This document shows positions 1 to 9,330 of a stretch of DNA of 12,209 nt, piece after piece. The stretch's first letter is position 1. Every line of letters starts with the position of its first letter. The position numbers were made by a program, and so were the translations under genes. The stretch spans positions 1-12,209 of the forward strand of contig JAGBRF010000040.1 in NCBI GenBank assembly GCA_017632555.1, given 5' to 3'. The stretch comes from Alphaproteobacteria bacterium (GTDB lineage: Bacteria > Pseudomonadota > Alphaproteobacteria > RF32 > UBA3637). The notes beneath the pieces were generated by a model. The model made no database searches. It was not told where the DNA came from and was given only the letters and a program-made list of their open reading frames with translations.

Positions 1-1486
<1,486 letters not shown>

Positions 1487-1500
1487 AATATTATAATCCT

Positions 1501-1680
1501 TTATTTTTTCTCGGCTTCTTTTGCATCATCTTTTGGTGGACGTAATGTGTAATCCGGTGGCAAAGTCAAATCTTTGCGTTGTGAAACTTGAGTTTCATCC
1601 GGTGCGCGAAAGATGGTGCTTTTTGCCGTGCAGGCAGTCAAAGAGCAAACAACCAATCCCAATAATAAAAGTTTTTTCAT
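1501..1680 (-). CDS. Small lipoprotein, DUF3035/BamF-like
   Basis: This 59-residue protein opens with a lipoprotein signal peptide ([11 protein letters not shown], then lipobox LTAC with the lipidated Cys at residue 17). The mature part contains FRAPDE and [10 protein letters not shown], which match the conserved core of DUF3035 proteins; Caulobacter BamF, a lipoprotein of the outer-membrane BAM complex, is the best-known member. A role in outer-membrane protein assembly is inferred from that resemblance. The ATG overlaps the lspA stop in an ATGA arrangement, and its AAGGAG ribosome site lies inside the last lspA codons, so translation is probably coupled. LspA would itself mature this protein. 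The protein is shorter than typical members, but the motif and the position after lspA agree. Confidence 0.75.
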   Translation of the reverse strand: MKKLLLLGLVVCSLTACTAKSTIFRAPDETQVSQRKDLTLPPDYTLRPPKDDAKEAEKK

Positions 1681-2129
1681 TTCTTTTTCTCCTTATTCAA
1701 AACCATACGAAAGAGCAATAAAACAACGCCGATACAAATGCAACTGTCGGCAACATTAAACGCCGGCCAATGATATCCGAAAGCGTGGAAATCCAAAAAA
1801 TCAACAACCGCTTCAAAGCGAATGCGGTCAATGATATTGCCGATTGCTCCGCCTAAAACCAAAGACAAACAAGCACGTGTAAAGACATCCTTTTCCGTAA
1901 TTATAAAATAGATAATAAAAGCGCAAATAACAAACGCAACCGCCGTTAAAATCCACGGGCCCGCATTTGAAAACATGGAAAAACTGATGCCTGTATTCAT
2001 GGCAAAAACGATATTGAAAAACGGTGTAACTTCGATGGCTTCACCCCTTGAAAGCGTGTCCAAAATCAAAGCTTTTGAACCAAAATCAAACAAAACAGCC
2101 AATACGACAATTAAAAAATAAACAAACAT
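1677..2129 (-). CDS. lspA: Lipoprotein signal peptidase (signal peptidase II)
   Basis: LspA is an inner-membrane aspartic peptidase that removes signal peptides from diacylated prolipoproteins. The 150-residue protein has four hydrophobic segments and the family blocks in order: FDFGSK (usually DQxxK) near residue 15, FFNIVFAMNTG near 38-46, GGAIGNIIDR at 93-102, VVDFLDF with catalytic Asp110, and WPAFNVADS with catalytic Asp128. The 18-residue spacing of the two Asp residues matches E. coli. I chose the ATG at 2129, not the in-frame ATG ten codons upstream, because AAGGAG sits six bases before it and the upstream start would add a hydrophilic extension. Oddities are F for Q in the first block and IS for the usual A before FS in the second. 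It probably heads an operon with the lipoprotein gene and pgi. Confidence 0.95.
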   Translation of the reverse strand: MFVYFLIVVLAVLFDFGSKALILDTLSRGEAIEVTPFFNIVFAMNTGISFSMFSNAGPWILTAVAFVICAFIIYFIITEKDVFTRACLSLVLGGAIGNIIDRIRFEAVVDFLDFHAFGYHWPAFNVADSCICIGVVLLLFRMVLNKEKKK

Positions 2130-2251
2130 AATAAACTCCTTTCCCATATCTATAATCAAAAGTTGGGAAAAAGTAAAGAAAAGTTTTTAAAAATCTGTTG
2201 CATTTATATTCGAAACGGGGTAAGTTATGAAAAAAAAGAAAGGTTGACCAG
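2130..2251. promoter_or_regulatory. Divergent promoter region between lspA and argS
   Basis: These 122 bases separate two outward-facing operons and should hold both promoters. For lspA (minus) the best pair is TTTACT (2172-2177) and TATAGA (2149-2154) with a 17-base spacer; it would give a leader barely longer than the ribosome site. For argS (plus), TATATT at 2205-2210 is a fair -10 box but has no good -35 partner. A six-codon reading frame (MKKKKG) at 2227-2247 precedes argS. The ribosome site AAAGG for argS lies at 2240-2244. All box assignments are weak. Confidence 0.35.
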
Positions 2252-4003
2252 ATGAATATATTTACGATTTTGAAATCAGAAATTAAAAACACTGTCGAAA
2301 ATTTGTTTAAGCAAGGCAAGATTACCGCTTTGCCGAATATGGATAAAATAACGGCTGAACCGCCACGTGATGCGGCTCACGGTGATGTTGCGACCAACGT
2401 TGCAATGGTTTGTTGCGGGCAAGTCGGGTTAAAACCGCGTGACTTTGCAACTTTGATTGCTGATGAATTGGCAAAATCGGATATTATCGAAAATGTGGAA
2501 GTAGCCGGTCCCGGATTTATCAACTTAAAGCTTTCCAATGCTTTTTGGTATAAACAACTTTTGACCATATTGAATGAAAAAGAAAATTACGGTTCTTCCG
2601 ATATGGGTAAGGGCGAAAAAGTCAATATGGAGTTTTGTTCAGCGAATCCGACAGGGCCTTTGCATGTCGGACACATCAGAAGCACGATTTTCGGTGATTG
2701 CATAGCCGGTTTGTTGCAAAAAGCCGGTTTTGACGTAACACGTGAATACTATATCAATGATGCCGGCGCTCAAATGGATAAGTTGGCAAAATCCGCTTAT
2801 TTGCGTTATCGTGAAGCTTTGGGTGAAGATATCGGTGAGATTCCGGCCGGTTATTACCCGGGTGAGTATTTAAAAGATGTTGCAAAAGTAATCGTTGAAA
2901 AAGATGGTGACAAATGGATGAATGTTGATGAAGCTGAGTGCCATTTATATTTCAGAGAGCTGGCTGGTAAAATTATTTTGGATGAAATTAAAAAAGATTT
3001 GAAAGCGGCCGGGGTTCATGATTTTGATGTGTTTACTTCTGAGTTAGCTATTAAAAACTCCGGGGGTATAGAACGTGCTTTGGATGTTTTAAAGGCTCAA
3101 GATTTGGTTTATACAGGTATTCCGGAAAAACCGAAAAGCGCAAAAGCTATGGAAGATTGGGAACCAAAAGAAATGTTGTTGTTTCGTTCGACAAAATTTG
3201 GTGATGAAACAGACAGACCTTTAGCAAGAGCTGATGGAACATATACTTATTTTATGCCGGATATTGCTTACCAATATAACAAATTTCAACGTGGCTTCAA
3301 ACGGTTGATAATGACTTTAGGTGCAGATCATGGTGGGTATGTGAAACGTTTAACTTCTGCTGTCAGTGCTGTAACCCAAGGTCAAGCAACATTGGAAATG
3401 CCACTTGTTCAAATGGTCAGTTTTTCAAAAGATGGTCAACCTTTTAAAATGTCAAAAAGAAACGGGACAATCGTTCTGGTTCGCGATTTATTGGAAGAAG
3501 TGGATAAAGATGTACTTCGTTTCTTTATGATGACCAGAAAGAATGATTCTCAATTGGAGTTTGATTTGGTAAAAGTTAAAGAACAGTCCAAAGACAATCC
3601 TGTTTTCTATGTCCAATATGCGCATGCACGTGCTTATTCTGTGTTCCGTCATGCAAAAGAAATGTTTGGCGAAAAAGTTTTGGATGATTTGCAAAAAGCC
3701 GATTTAAGTTTGTTGAAAGACGAATCGGAAATTGCTTTAATTCGTTTGTTAGCCGAATTCCCGCGTCAAGTCGAAACGGCCGCTGCGGTTGTTGAACCTC
3801 ATCGTATAGCATATTATTTATATGATTTGGCATCCGGCTTCCATGCTTTGTGGAATAAGGGCAGAGATGATGTCCAAATGCGTTTCTTGGATGAAAACAA
3901 TCCCGAATTATCAAAGGCACGTTTGGCTTTGATACAGGCTGTTTGTTTTGTGATTGCGTCCGGTTTGGCAATTTTTGGTGTAAAACCCGTAAAGGAGATG
4001 TAA
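2252..4003 (+). CDS. argS: Arginyl-tRNA synthetase
   Basis: This is a class Ia aminoacyl-tRNA synthetase that charges tRNA-Arg with arginine in the cytoplasm. The 583-residue length is normal. The N-terminal Arg-specific domain shows PPRDAAHGDVATNVAM (about residues 37-52). The catalytic Rossmann fold has ANPTGPLHVGHIRS with the HIGH-type motif at 138-141, and the KMSKS-type motif reads KMSKR at 399-403. The C-terminal part (about 455-583, including YVQYAHARAYSVFRHA) is the helical DALR anticodon-binding domain. ATG 2252 is preceded by AAAGG. It heads a dense plus-strand operon; the next gene begins one base after its stop, with that gene's AAAGGAG site inside the last argS codons. Confidence 0.98.
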   Translation: MNIFTILKSEIKNTVENLFKQGKITALPNMDKITAEPPRDAAHGDVATNVAMVCCGQVGLKPRDFATLIADELAKSDIIENVEVAGPGFINLKLSNAFWYKQLLTILNEKENYGSSDMGKGEKVNMEFCSANPTGPLHVGHIRSTIFGDCIAGLLQKAGFDVTREYYINDAGAQMDKLAKSAYLRYREALGEDIGEIPAGYYPGEYLKDVAKVIVEKDGDKWMNVDEAECHLYFRELAGKIILDEIKKDLKAAGVHDFDVFTSELAIKNSGGIERALDVLKAQDLVYTGIPEKPKSAKAMEDWEPKEMLLFRSTKFGDETDRPLARADGTYTYFMPDIAYQYNKFQRGFKRLIMTLGADHGGYVKRLTSAVSAVTQGQATLEMPLVQMVSFSKDGQPFKMSKRNGTIVLVRDLLEEVDKDVLRFFMMTRKNDSQLEFDLVKVKEQSKDNPVFYVQYAHARAYSVFRHAKEMFGEKVLDDLQKADLSLLKDESEIALIRLLAEFPRQVETAAAVVEPHRIAYYLYDLASGFHALWNKGRDDVQMRFLDENNPELSKARLALIQAVCFVIASGLAIFGVKPVKEM

Positions 4004-4004
4004 A

Positions 4005-5063
4005 ATGGAAACTTTTGATGATGAAGAAAAGAAAATCCCCGATTTTTTTGAAACAAGGGCTCAAGTACGTTCTGATGCAGATGAAGACACTGCACCGGAA
4101 GAAGAAACAATTAAAGTGCCTAACTTGATGACCCCTGCGGATAATGGTGATGAATTGTCCATAGATGAAGTTCCGTATGATTTCAGAGCTGAATATAAAG
4201 AACGTATAGGGGAAGCTTTGAATGATGAAGATGAAAAAATAGAAAAAGGATTTTTCTCTGTTCGTTTGAATGCAATTGGTATCGGTATAATAATCGGTGT
4301 TTTAATTGCTTTAATCGGCAGTGTGTTTTTGTTCGGGTCTTCCGATGACGAAGATTCCGCTGAACCGATTGTTGTAGAAGGCAGTAAACGTCCCGTAAAA
4401 AGTCGTCCGTCCAATCCGGGTGGAATGAACATTCCGGACCAAGATAAAACGATTTATAAACGGATGCGTACCAATGCTGTGGATACAAAAGTTGAACGTT
4501 TTGTTGTTGCTGATGAAGAACCTGTCCGTCCGCAAGTTCCGACACGTGAAGGTGAAGTGTTGGGTAAACCACGCACTGCACCGATAAATGCGGAAGAAAT
4601 GGAATTGGAAGTTTTGTCTGTTCAAGAAAATGCTGTTCAAGCCCCTGTTGCAAAATCGGCTCCTGTAAAGGTTCAAGCACCGGCTCCTGTGGCCGCTGAA
4701 AAAGCACCGGCTGTTCAAGTTGCGGAAACGAAAAAGGCCGTTGCGCCGGCTAAAACAGAACCGGCAAAGACTGAACCTGTAAAGGCAGCGCCAAAGGCAG
4801 ATAAAAAATTGGCCGATAATACATGGCATGTTCAGTTGATTTCTTTACCATCAAAGGCGGGTGCCGAAAAAATTTGGCCGAAGATTTTGAAAGAACATTC
4901 CACATTGCTTTCCGGTTTGCCACATGATGTTGTGGAAGCTCAAATAAAAGGAAAGGGTACTTTCTATCGTTTACGGGTCGGTTCTTTCAAGGATCGTAAA
5001 GATGCCCAAAATTTGTGCGATAAATTAAAAGCACGTAAGCAAGATTGTACATTGACGAAATAA
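4005..5063 (+). CDS. SPOR-domain inner-membrane protein
   Basis: The 352-residue bitopic protein sits between argS and nagZ, as in many alphaproteobacteria. An acidic cytoplasmic N-terminus (1-87) is followed by one membrane segment (about 88-111, GIGIIIGVLIALIG). A conserved periplasmic motif follows, with EGSKRPVKSRPSNPGG and IPDQDKTIY (about 125-151), then a low-complexity Ala/Pro/Lys linker (about 210-270) and a C-terminal SPOR domain (about 272-352: WHVQLISLPSKAGAE, YRLRVGSFKDRKDAQ). SPOR domains bind peptidoglycan strands lacking stem peptides at division sites, so a role in division or septal wall remodelling is inferred. The linker probably spans the periplasm. Its stop overlaps the nagZ start. 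Confidence 0.93.
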   Translation: METFDDEEKKIPDFFETRAQVRSDADEDTAPEEETIKVPNLMTPADNGDELSIDEVPYDFRAEYKERIGEALNDEDEKIEKGFFSVRLNAIGIGIIIGVLIALIGSVFLFGSSDDEDSAEPIVVEGSKRPVKSRPSNPGGMNIPDQDKTIYKRMRTNAVDTKVERFVVADEEPVRPQVPTREGEVLGKPRTAPINAEEMELEVLSVQENAVQAPVAKSAPVKVQAPAPVAAEKAPAVQVAETKKAVAPAKTEPAKTEPVKAAPKADKKLADNTWHVQLISLPSKAGAEKIWPKILKEHSTLLSGLPHDVVEAQIKGKGTFYRLRVGSFKDRKDAQNLCDKLKARKQDCTLTK

Positions 5064-6010
5064 TGAAGGATATGCGCGCCGTTATTTTCGGATGTTCCGG
5101 TCCGGTATTATTACCGCAAGAAGCTGACTTTTTCAAAAAAGTCAATCCGTTGGGTTTTATTTTGTTTGCCCGAAACATCGAAAATCCGCAACAATTAAAA
5201 AAGTTGACGACCGATTTACGTGCGTGTGTCGGTCGTGAAGATACACCGATTTTAATTGACCAAGAAGGTGGGCGTGTGCAACGTATGCGTGCTCCGCATT
5301 GGACAGAATTACCGCCGGCAAACACCTATGGAATATTGTATGACGAAGGTAAAACGGATTTGGCTTTTGACGGTGTAAAAAATCACGCAAAAACATTGGT
5401 GCATATTTTAAGCGATGTTGGTATCAATGTCGATTGTTGGCCATGTATGGATGTAGCGACACCGCAAGTCAGCCCCGTATTGGGTAATCGTTTATTTTCG
5501 GAAAAACCGAGCACGGTTATAACTTTGGCGTCAATGGCCGTTGATGAAATGTTAAAGGGTGGAATAATGCCGGTTGTAAAGCATTTGCCGGGATATGGTC
5601 GGGCGACCGTTGATCCGCATAAAAGCCTGCCGGTTGTGGACGCTTCGTTAAAGGATTTGGAACAAGATTTTGCGCCGTTTCGTTCTGTTCAAAAGCCAGT
5701 TTGGGGAATGACAGCGCACGTGCTGTATACAGCATTGGATGATAAAAATCCGGCAACTGTTTCCAAAAAAGTGATTGACTTTATCCGCAATAATATCGGG
5801 TTTAACGGTTTTTTAGTGACGGATGATATTTCTATGGGTGCTTTGGGTGATGATATATGCGCATCAGCAAAAGATTGTTTGAATGCGGGTTGTGATGCGG
5901 TGTTGCATTGTAACGGACATTTGGATGAAATGGAAGAATTGGCAAGGATTATTCCGCCACTGACAACTGATGCTTTAAGGCGGTATCGCACAGCGCAGGA
6001 GCTTTTGTAA
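5063..6010 (+). CDS. nagZ: Beta-N-acetylhexosaminidase (glycoside hydrolase family 3)
   Basis: NagZ cleaves N-acetylglucosamine from anhydro-muropeptides in the cytoplasm during peptidoglycan recycling. The 315-residue protein has GFILFARNI (about 31-39), LIDQEGGRVQRM (64-75), VVKHLPGYGRATVDPHKSLP (171-190) and LVTDDISMGAL (251-261). The Asp of the VTDD motif is the expected nucleophile, and His186 in DPHKSLP the expected acid/base of NagZ-type enzymes. The usual KHFPGHG reads KHLPGYG here, with Tyr for the first His; the loop His is kept. I chose ATG 5063, which shares its first base with the upstream TAA (TAATG); an in-frame TTG at 5045 and ATG at 5072 are alternatives. scpA, the usual next gene in alphaproteobacteria, is absent. 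Confidence 0.95.
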   Translation: MKDMRAVIFGCSGPVLLPQEADFFKKVNPLGFILFARNIENPQQLKKLTTDLRACVGREDTPILIDQEGGRVQRMRAPHWTELPPANTYGILYDEGKTDLAFDGVKNHAKTLVHILSDVGINVDCWPCMDVATPQVSPVLGNRLFSEKPSTVITLASMAVDEMLKGGIMPVVKHLPGYGRATVDPHKSLPVVDASLKDLEQDFAPFRSVQKPVWGMTAHVLYTALDDKNPATVSKKVIDFIRNNIGFNGFLVTDDISMGALGDDICASAKDCLNAGCDAVLHCNGHLDEMEELARIIPPLTTDALRRYRTAQELL

Positions 6011-6670
6011 ATGACAGAAAAATTATGGGAACTTTCAACATTTATCATTCCGTTGTTCATGGCAATTATTTTGCATGAAATAGCGCACGGTTGGGTCGCC
6101 TATAAATTGGGTGATGATACGGCAAAAAGAGCAGGGCGATTGACTTTAAATCCCATTCCTCATATAGATCCGATCGGATCAATTTTGGTTCCTGCTGTGT
6201 TGTTTTTTTCAAATACAGGATTGATGTTCGGTTGGGCAAGGCCCGTTCCCGTTCGTTTTTCAAGATTAAAGGACCAGAAACGTGATATGGGTTTGGTTGC
6301 TTTGGCCGGTCCGTTGGCAAATTTTTTGTTAGCGATTATAACATTCTTTGTTTTTAAAGGTATCATGCAATTTGACCAAAGTAATTTGTTGGTAAAGTGG
6401 TTTTTTGACAGTTTAAGGGTGTTTTTTATGATAAATATTGCTTTGTGTGCCTTTAATTTGTTCCCTATATTGCCATTGGACGGCGGACGAATTTTGGTTT
6501 CGATTTTACCGGAAAAGTTATCAAACGAATATGCCGAAACAGAAAAATACGGATTTTATATTCTGATGATTTTATTATTTTTGTTGCCAATGATGGGAAT
6601 AGATGTTATACATTCATATATGAAATGGATGGCAACAGGATTAATTGAATTAATCGATGTTTTTTTATAG
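6011..6670 (+). CDS. M50 family (site-2-type) membrane metalloprotease
   Basis: This 219-residue polytopic protein of the zinc M50 family cuts proteins within or near membranes. It has the zinc motif HEIAHG (22-27), then NPIPHIDPIG (47-56), and the third ligand region NLFPILPLDGGR (149-160) with Asp157. There are about five hydrophobic segments. It has no PDZ domain, unlike RseP, and resembles the short YwhC-like group of 200-230 residues, whose substrates are mostly unknown. The ATG follows the nagZ TAA directly, with GGAG about ten bases upstream, so co-transcription with nagZ is very likely. No anti-sigma factor or other obvious substrate is nearby. Confidence 0.93.
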   Translation: MTEKLWELSTFIIPLFMAIILHEIAHGWVAYKLGDDTAKRAGRLTLNPIPHIDPIGSILVPAVLFFSNTGLMFGWARPVPVRFSRLKDQKRDMGLVALAGPLANFLLAIITFFVFKGIMQFDQSNLLVKWFFDSLRVFFMINIALCAFNLFPILPLDGGRILVSILPEKLSNEYAETEKYGFYILMILLFLLPMMGIDVIHSYMKWMATGLIELIDVFL

Positions 6671-6680
6671 GGAGATAAAA

Positions 6681-6986
6681 ATGGAATACTCTGAATTTGT
6701 TTTAATAGCATTTGTTTTGTTGATTGTGTTTTTCGGTTTTCAAGTTTCAAAATTAAAGGCTTTGTTGGGACAAAGAAAGAACGATACACAAAGTTCCGTA
6801 AAGACGGTTATCAGTGCATCTGAACCCGCAGTTGCACCAAAGCCGGTAAAGGTTCCCCGGAAGAAAACAACGGCCAAAAAGCCCGTTAAAACGTCACGCA
6901 AGGGCGCAACTTCAAAGACGGTAAAAGCGCCGGTCAAAAAGCCGGTTAAAAAAGCCGTGGCAAAAAAGAAAACGACAAAGAAATAA
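6681..6986 (+). CDS. Small membrane-anchored lysine-rich protein
   Basis: The 101-residue protein has an N-terminal membrane segment (about 6-20, FVLIAFVLLIVFFGF), a short amphipathic stretch (VSKLKALLGQRK, 22-33) and a strongly basic tail (about 55-101) with repeats such as KKPVK and VKAPVKKPVKKAVAK, similar in composition to histone-H1-like bacterial tails. Function is unknown. The N-terminus recalls TatA (membrane helix, FG hinge, amphipathic helix) and also the anchor of Tim44-like proteins (LRSVLGRR-type). The position fits tatA, which often ends the argS-SPOR-nagZ-scpAB cluster, but the tail is not TatA-like. I chose ATG 6681 because GGGAG lies just upstream; the in-frame ATG at 6657 lies inside the protease gene. 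Confidence 0.75.
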   Translation: MEYSEFVLIAFVLLIVFFGFQVSKLKALLGQRKNDTQSSVKTVISASEPAVAPKPVKVPRKKTTAKKPVKTSRKGATSKTVKAPVKKPVKKAVAKKKTTKK

Positions 6987-6988
6987 TT

Positions 6989-7684
6989 TTAATTAAGAAT
7001 ACTATCTAAGGTTGATGAATATTCTTCTCCGTACTTGGTCAGGACTTTCTTTATCTTTTCTTCACTCATTGCTTTTTTTACATTGTTTTTATCATAAGAG
7101 TAGCCTGAAAAATCCTTACCGTTTTTAATGGTGATTTTATATTTTGGTTTTCCGTTTTTACGATAAATGGTTGTCTGTCCATCAAGTCCATTATTCTTTC
7201 TTGTCGATTCCAATTTTAGTTCGCCGGTTTCATAGTAGAACTTTAAACCACCTTCCAGATTATCAGCTATACTTCCTTCAATAAGCGCAAATAAGGATCC
7301 GTTTTTGAAAAAAACTTTTTGAGAAACAATCTTACCGTTTTGATATTCGGTATCCTCTTGCAACTTTCCGTCTTCATAATACATTTTTGAAATACCGTCC
7401 GGTATGCCATCTTTATAGTTTATTTCCCATGCCAAATTCCCGTTTTCATGACGCATTTGTTGTATGCCATCTTTTTTGCCGTTTTTATAATTGTATTCGT
7501 TAATTCTGACAGAACCGTCCCTTGAATTTACAATCACTTTGCCGGTTATCGGATTACCGGATAAGTCGCATTTCAGTTCGGAAGTTTGTTCGCAATTCTT
7601 TGTTTCTTTCCAATCATAATCCTTTGCATTTGCCGTAAAGGAAACAAAAGCCAATACACATAAAAATAATAAACTTTTTTTCAT
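6989..7684 (-). CDS. Exported MORN_2 (YwqK-like) repeat protein, copy 3
   Basis: The 231-residue precursor has a signal peptide (1-20, cleavage after TANA). The mature N-terminus carries a Cys-x7-Cys pair (CEQTSELKC) and DLSGNPITG. About six MORN_2 repeats follow, of the form YYxxGxLKxExxYKNGKxxG (about residues 60-195), then a charged helical tail containing SGYSYDKNNVKKAM that is shared with copy 2. Such proteins are often labelled YwqK-family antitoxins, but export and the lack of any toxin nearby argue against that role here. A periplasmic or surface binding function is possible; none is demonstrated. The ribosome site is AGAAGG, and the upstream paralogue ends 18 bases away. Its stop lies two bases from the convergent stop of the lysine-rich gene. 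Confidence 0.85.
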   Translation of the reverse strand: MKKSLLFLCVLAFVSFTANAKDYDWKETKNCEQTSELKCDLSGNPITGKVIVNSRDGSVRINEYNYKNGKKDGIQQMRHENGNLAWEINYKDGIPDGISKMYYEDGKLQEDTEYQNGKIVSQKVFFKNGSLFALIEGSIADNLEGGLKFYYETGELKLESTRKNNGLDGQTTIYRKNGKPKYKITIKNGKDFSGYSYDKNNVKKAMSEEKIKKVLTKYGEEYSSTLDSILN

Positions 7685-7702
7685 AATTTCACCTTCTGTT
7701 AC

Positions 7703-8299
7703 TTAAAGCGGGTATTTTTCATAATATTTGTTCAGATCGACAATATCTTTTTTTGTCATATTCTTTTTTTCGCCGAAATCATCATAATCATAGCCGGAAA
7801 CGACTTTTCCGTTTTTCCAATTTTCCACGGCTTCTTCGTTGCCGTCTTCATCAAGCCATTTCACAGTTCCGTCCGGTTTGTCATTTTGGAAGTTTATTTC
7901 GGCATACAACTTTCCGTTGGGATGATAAGTTTTCCAAATGCCTTCTTTTTTTCCGTCCACCATTTCTCCTTCATTCATTAAAGAGCCATCGTTGAAATAC
8001 GCTTTGACCGGTCCGTTCAGTTTGTTGTTTTTATAGATTACTTCAGCGGCCAATTGTTCGTTGTCAAGATAATAAGCTTTTGCAATACCGTCTTTTTGGC
8101 CATCTTTATAATTTTTTTCATCAGCCAAAACGCCGTCTTTGTATGATTTTACCAATCCGGTTATGGTGTTGCCGGATAAATCACAAAGCAATTCTTTGTC
8201 TTTTTCACAAGCTTGTGTTTCTTCTTTTTTGTATTCCGTTGCATTTGCCAAGGCAGATACGATCAATAATCCGCATAAGAACAATAAACTTTTTTTCAT
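7703..8299 (-). CDS. Exported MORN_2 (YwqK-like) repeat protein, copy 2
   Basis: The 198-residue precursor has a signal peptide (1-20, ending ANA), then the Cys-x7-Cys pair (CEKDKELLC) and DLSGNTITG seen in copy 3. About five MORN_2 repeats follow (for example WKTYHPNGKLYAEINFQ), then a C-terminal cap SGYDYDDFGEKKNM homologous to that of copy 3. It has a strong GGAGG ribosome site six bases before the ATG and begins 13 bases after the end of the interrupted copy 1, so the three are probably one transcription unit. Its signal peptide differs more from copies 1 and 3 than those differ from each other. Function is unknown; a secreted scaffold or binding protein is a reasonable guess from the repeats. 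Confidence 0.85.
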   Translation of the reverse strand: MKKSLLFLCGLLIVSALANATEYKKEETQACEKDKELLCDLSGNTITGLVKSYKDGVLADEKNYKDGQKDGIAKAYYLDNEQLAAEVIYKNNKLNGPVKAYFNDGSLMNEGEMVDGKKEGIWKTYHPNGKLYAEINFQNDKPDGTVKWLDEDGNEEAVENWKNGKVVSGYDYDDFGEKKNMTKKDIVDLNKYYEKYPL

Positions 8300-8312
8300 C
8301 TGTTGCCTCCGT

Positions 8313-9330
8313 TTATTTACCGATTAAAATACAAACATCACTTTCATGAGGTGCGTCAGTTTTTAACTTTCCGTTTTCATCATAGAATTTGACCGGTCCG
8401 TCTTCTTTGCCATCTTTGCAAACGGCTTCTTTTTCCAAATTGCCGTTTTCGTGATACCACTTCCAAACGCCGTCTTTTTTGCCGTCTTTATAGTTTCCTT
8501 CGGCACGTTTGTTTTTGTTGGCATAAAAGCCCAAAGAAATACCTTCGCGTTTTCCGTTTTTGAAGTTTCTTTCGAAATCCAAGTTGCCGTTTTCGTGGTA
8601 TCCCAAAACAACACCTTCTTCTTTGTCATTGACAAATGTTGCTTTGCCTTGTATTTTGCCACTTTCATAATACCAAGTATTCGGTCCTTCCAATTTCCCG
8701 TTTTTATAAATGGCTTCTTCTTTTAAGTTGCCGTTATCATAGTACCACTTGACCGTCCCGTCTTCCTTGCCGTCCTTATAGGTCACTTCTTTTTTTAACT
8801 GACCGTTTTCATGGTACCATTTTGTAAGCCCGTCTTCGCGGCGGTTTTTATAATTTGTTTCGGTTTTTAAATTACCGTTCTCATACCACCATTTTGCTAA
8901 AGCGTTTTGTTTCCCGTCTTTATAGTTTACTTCTGCTTTTTATTTTCCGTCTTCTTAATACCACTTTACGACTCCATCTGGCCGATCATCTTTGGCTGAT
9001 CCTTCCATTTCCAAGTTGCCGTTTTCGTAATACCATTTTGCCGGTCCGTCTTCCTTGTCTTGCTTATAACTGACTTCTTTTTTTAATTTTCCGTCTGGAT
9101 AATAAGCCTTTGAAATGCCTTCTTCTTTTCCGTTTACGTAATTTGTTTCAGCTTGCAATTTGCCGTCTTCATAATACCATTTCCAAAGTCCGTCACGTTC
9201 GTCACCTTTATAATTTCCTTCGGCACCCAATACGCCGTTTTCATAATAATCTTTTGCTAAACCATCGGCACGACCGTCTTTGAAAGTGGCTTCGGATTTT
9301 AATTTGCCGTCTTCAAAGTAAGATTTTAAT
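8313..9330 (-). repeat. Tandem 69-bp coding repeats (MORN_2 units)
   Basis: The coding strand repeats roughly every 69 bases, each unit giving a 23-residue motif centred on KWYYENGNLKxE followed by YKDGKEDG. On the plus strand this shows as recurring phrases such as ttgccgttttc and ccgtctt. About 14 units can be counted in copy 1. Such arrays can gain or lose units by slippage, which fits the different repeat numbers of the three paralogues. Confidence 0.8.

Noticed and set aside
2130..2159. Ten-codon N-terminal extension of LspA
   Set aside because: The upstream ATG adds a hydrophilic stretch and skips the AAGGAG site that serves the start at 2129.
4061..4829. Several long minus-strand frames opposite the SPOR gene
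   Set aside because: The low-complexity Ala/Pro/Lys coding region of the SPOR protein keeps opposite frames open; the translations have no recognisable features.
8313..8786. The 3' half of MORN copy 1 as an independent gene
   Set aside because: Its first start is a GTG within a repeat, without ribosome site or signal peptide, and it is in frame with the upstream part.
8313..9330. CRISPR array or intergenic satellite, because of the regular repeats
   Set aside because: The 69-base period is coding, with protein-level conservation of MORN_2 motifs and no constant repeat with unique spacers.
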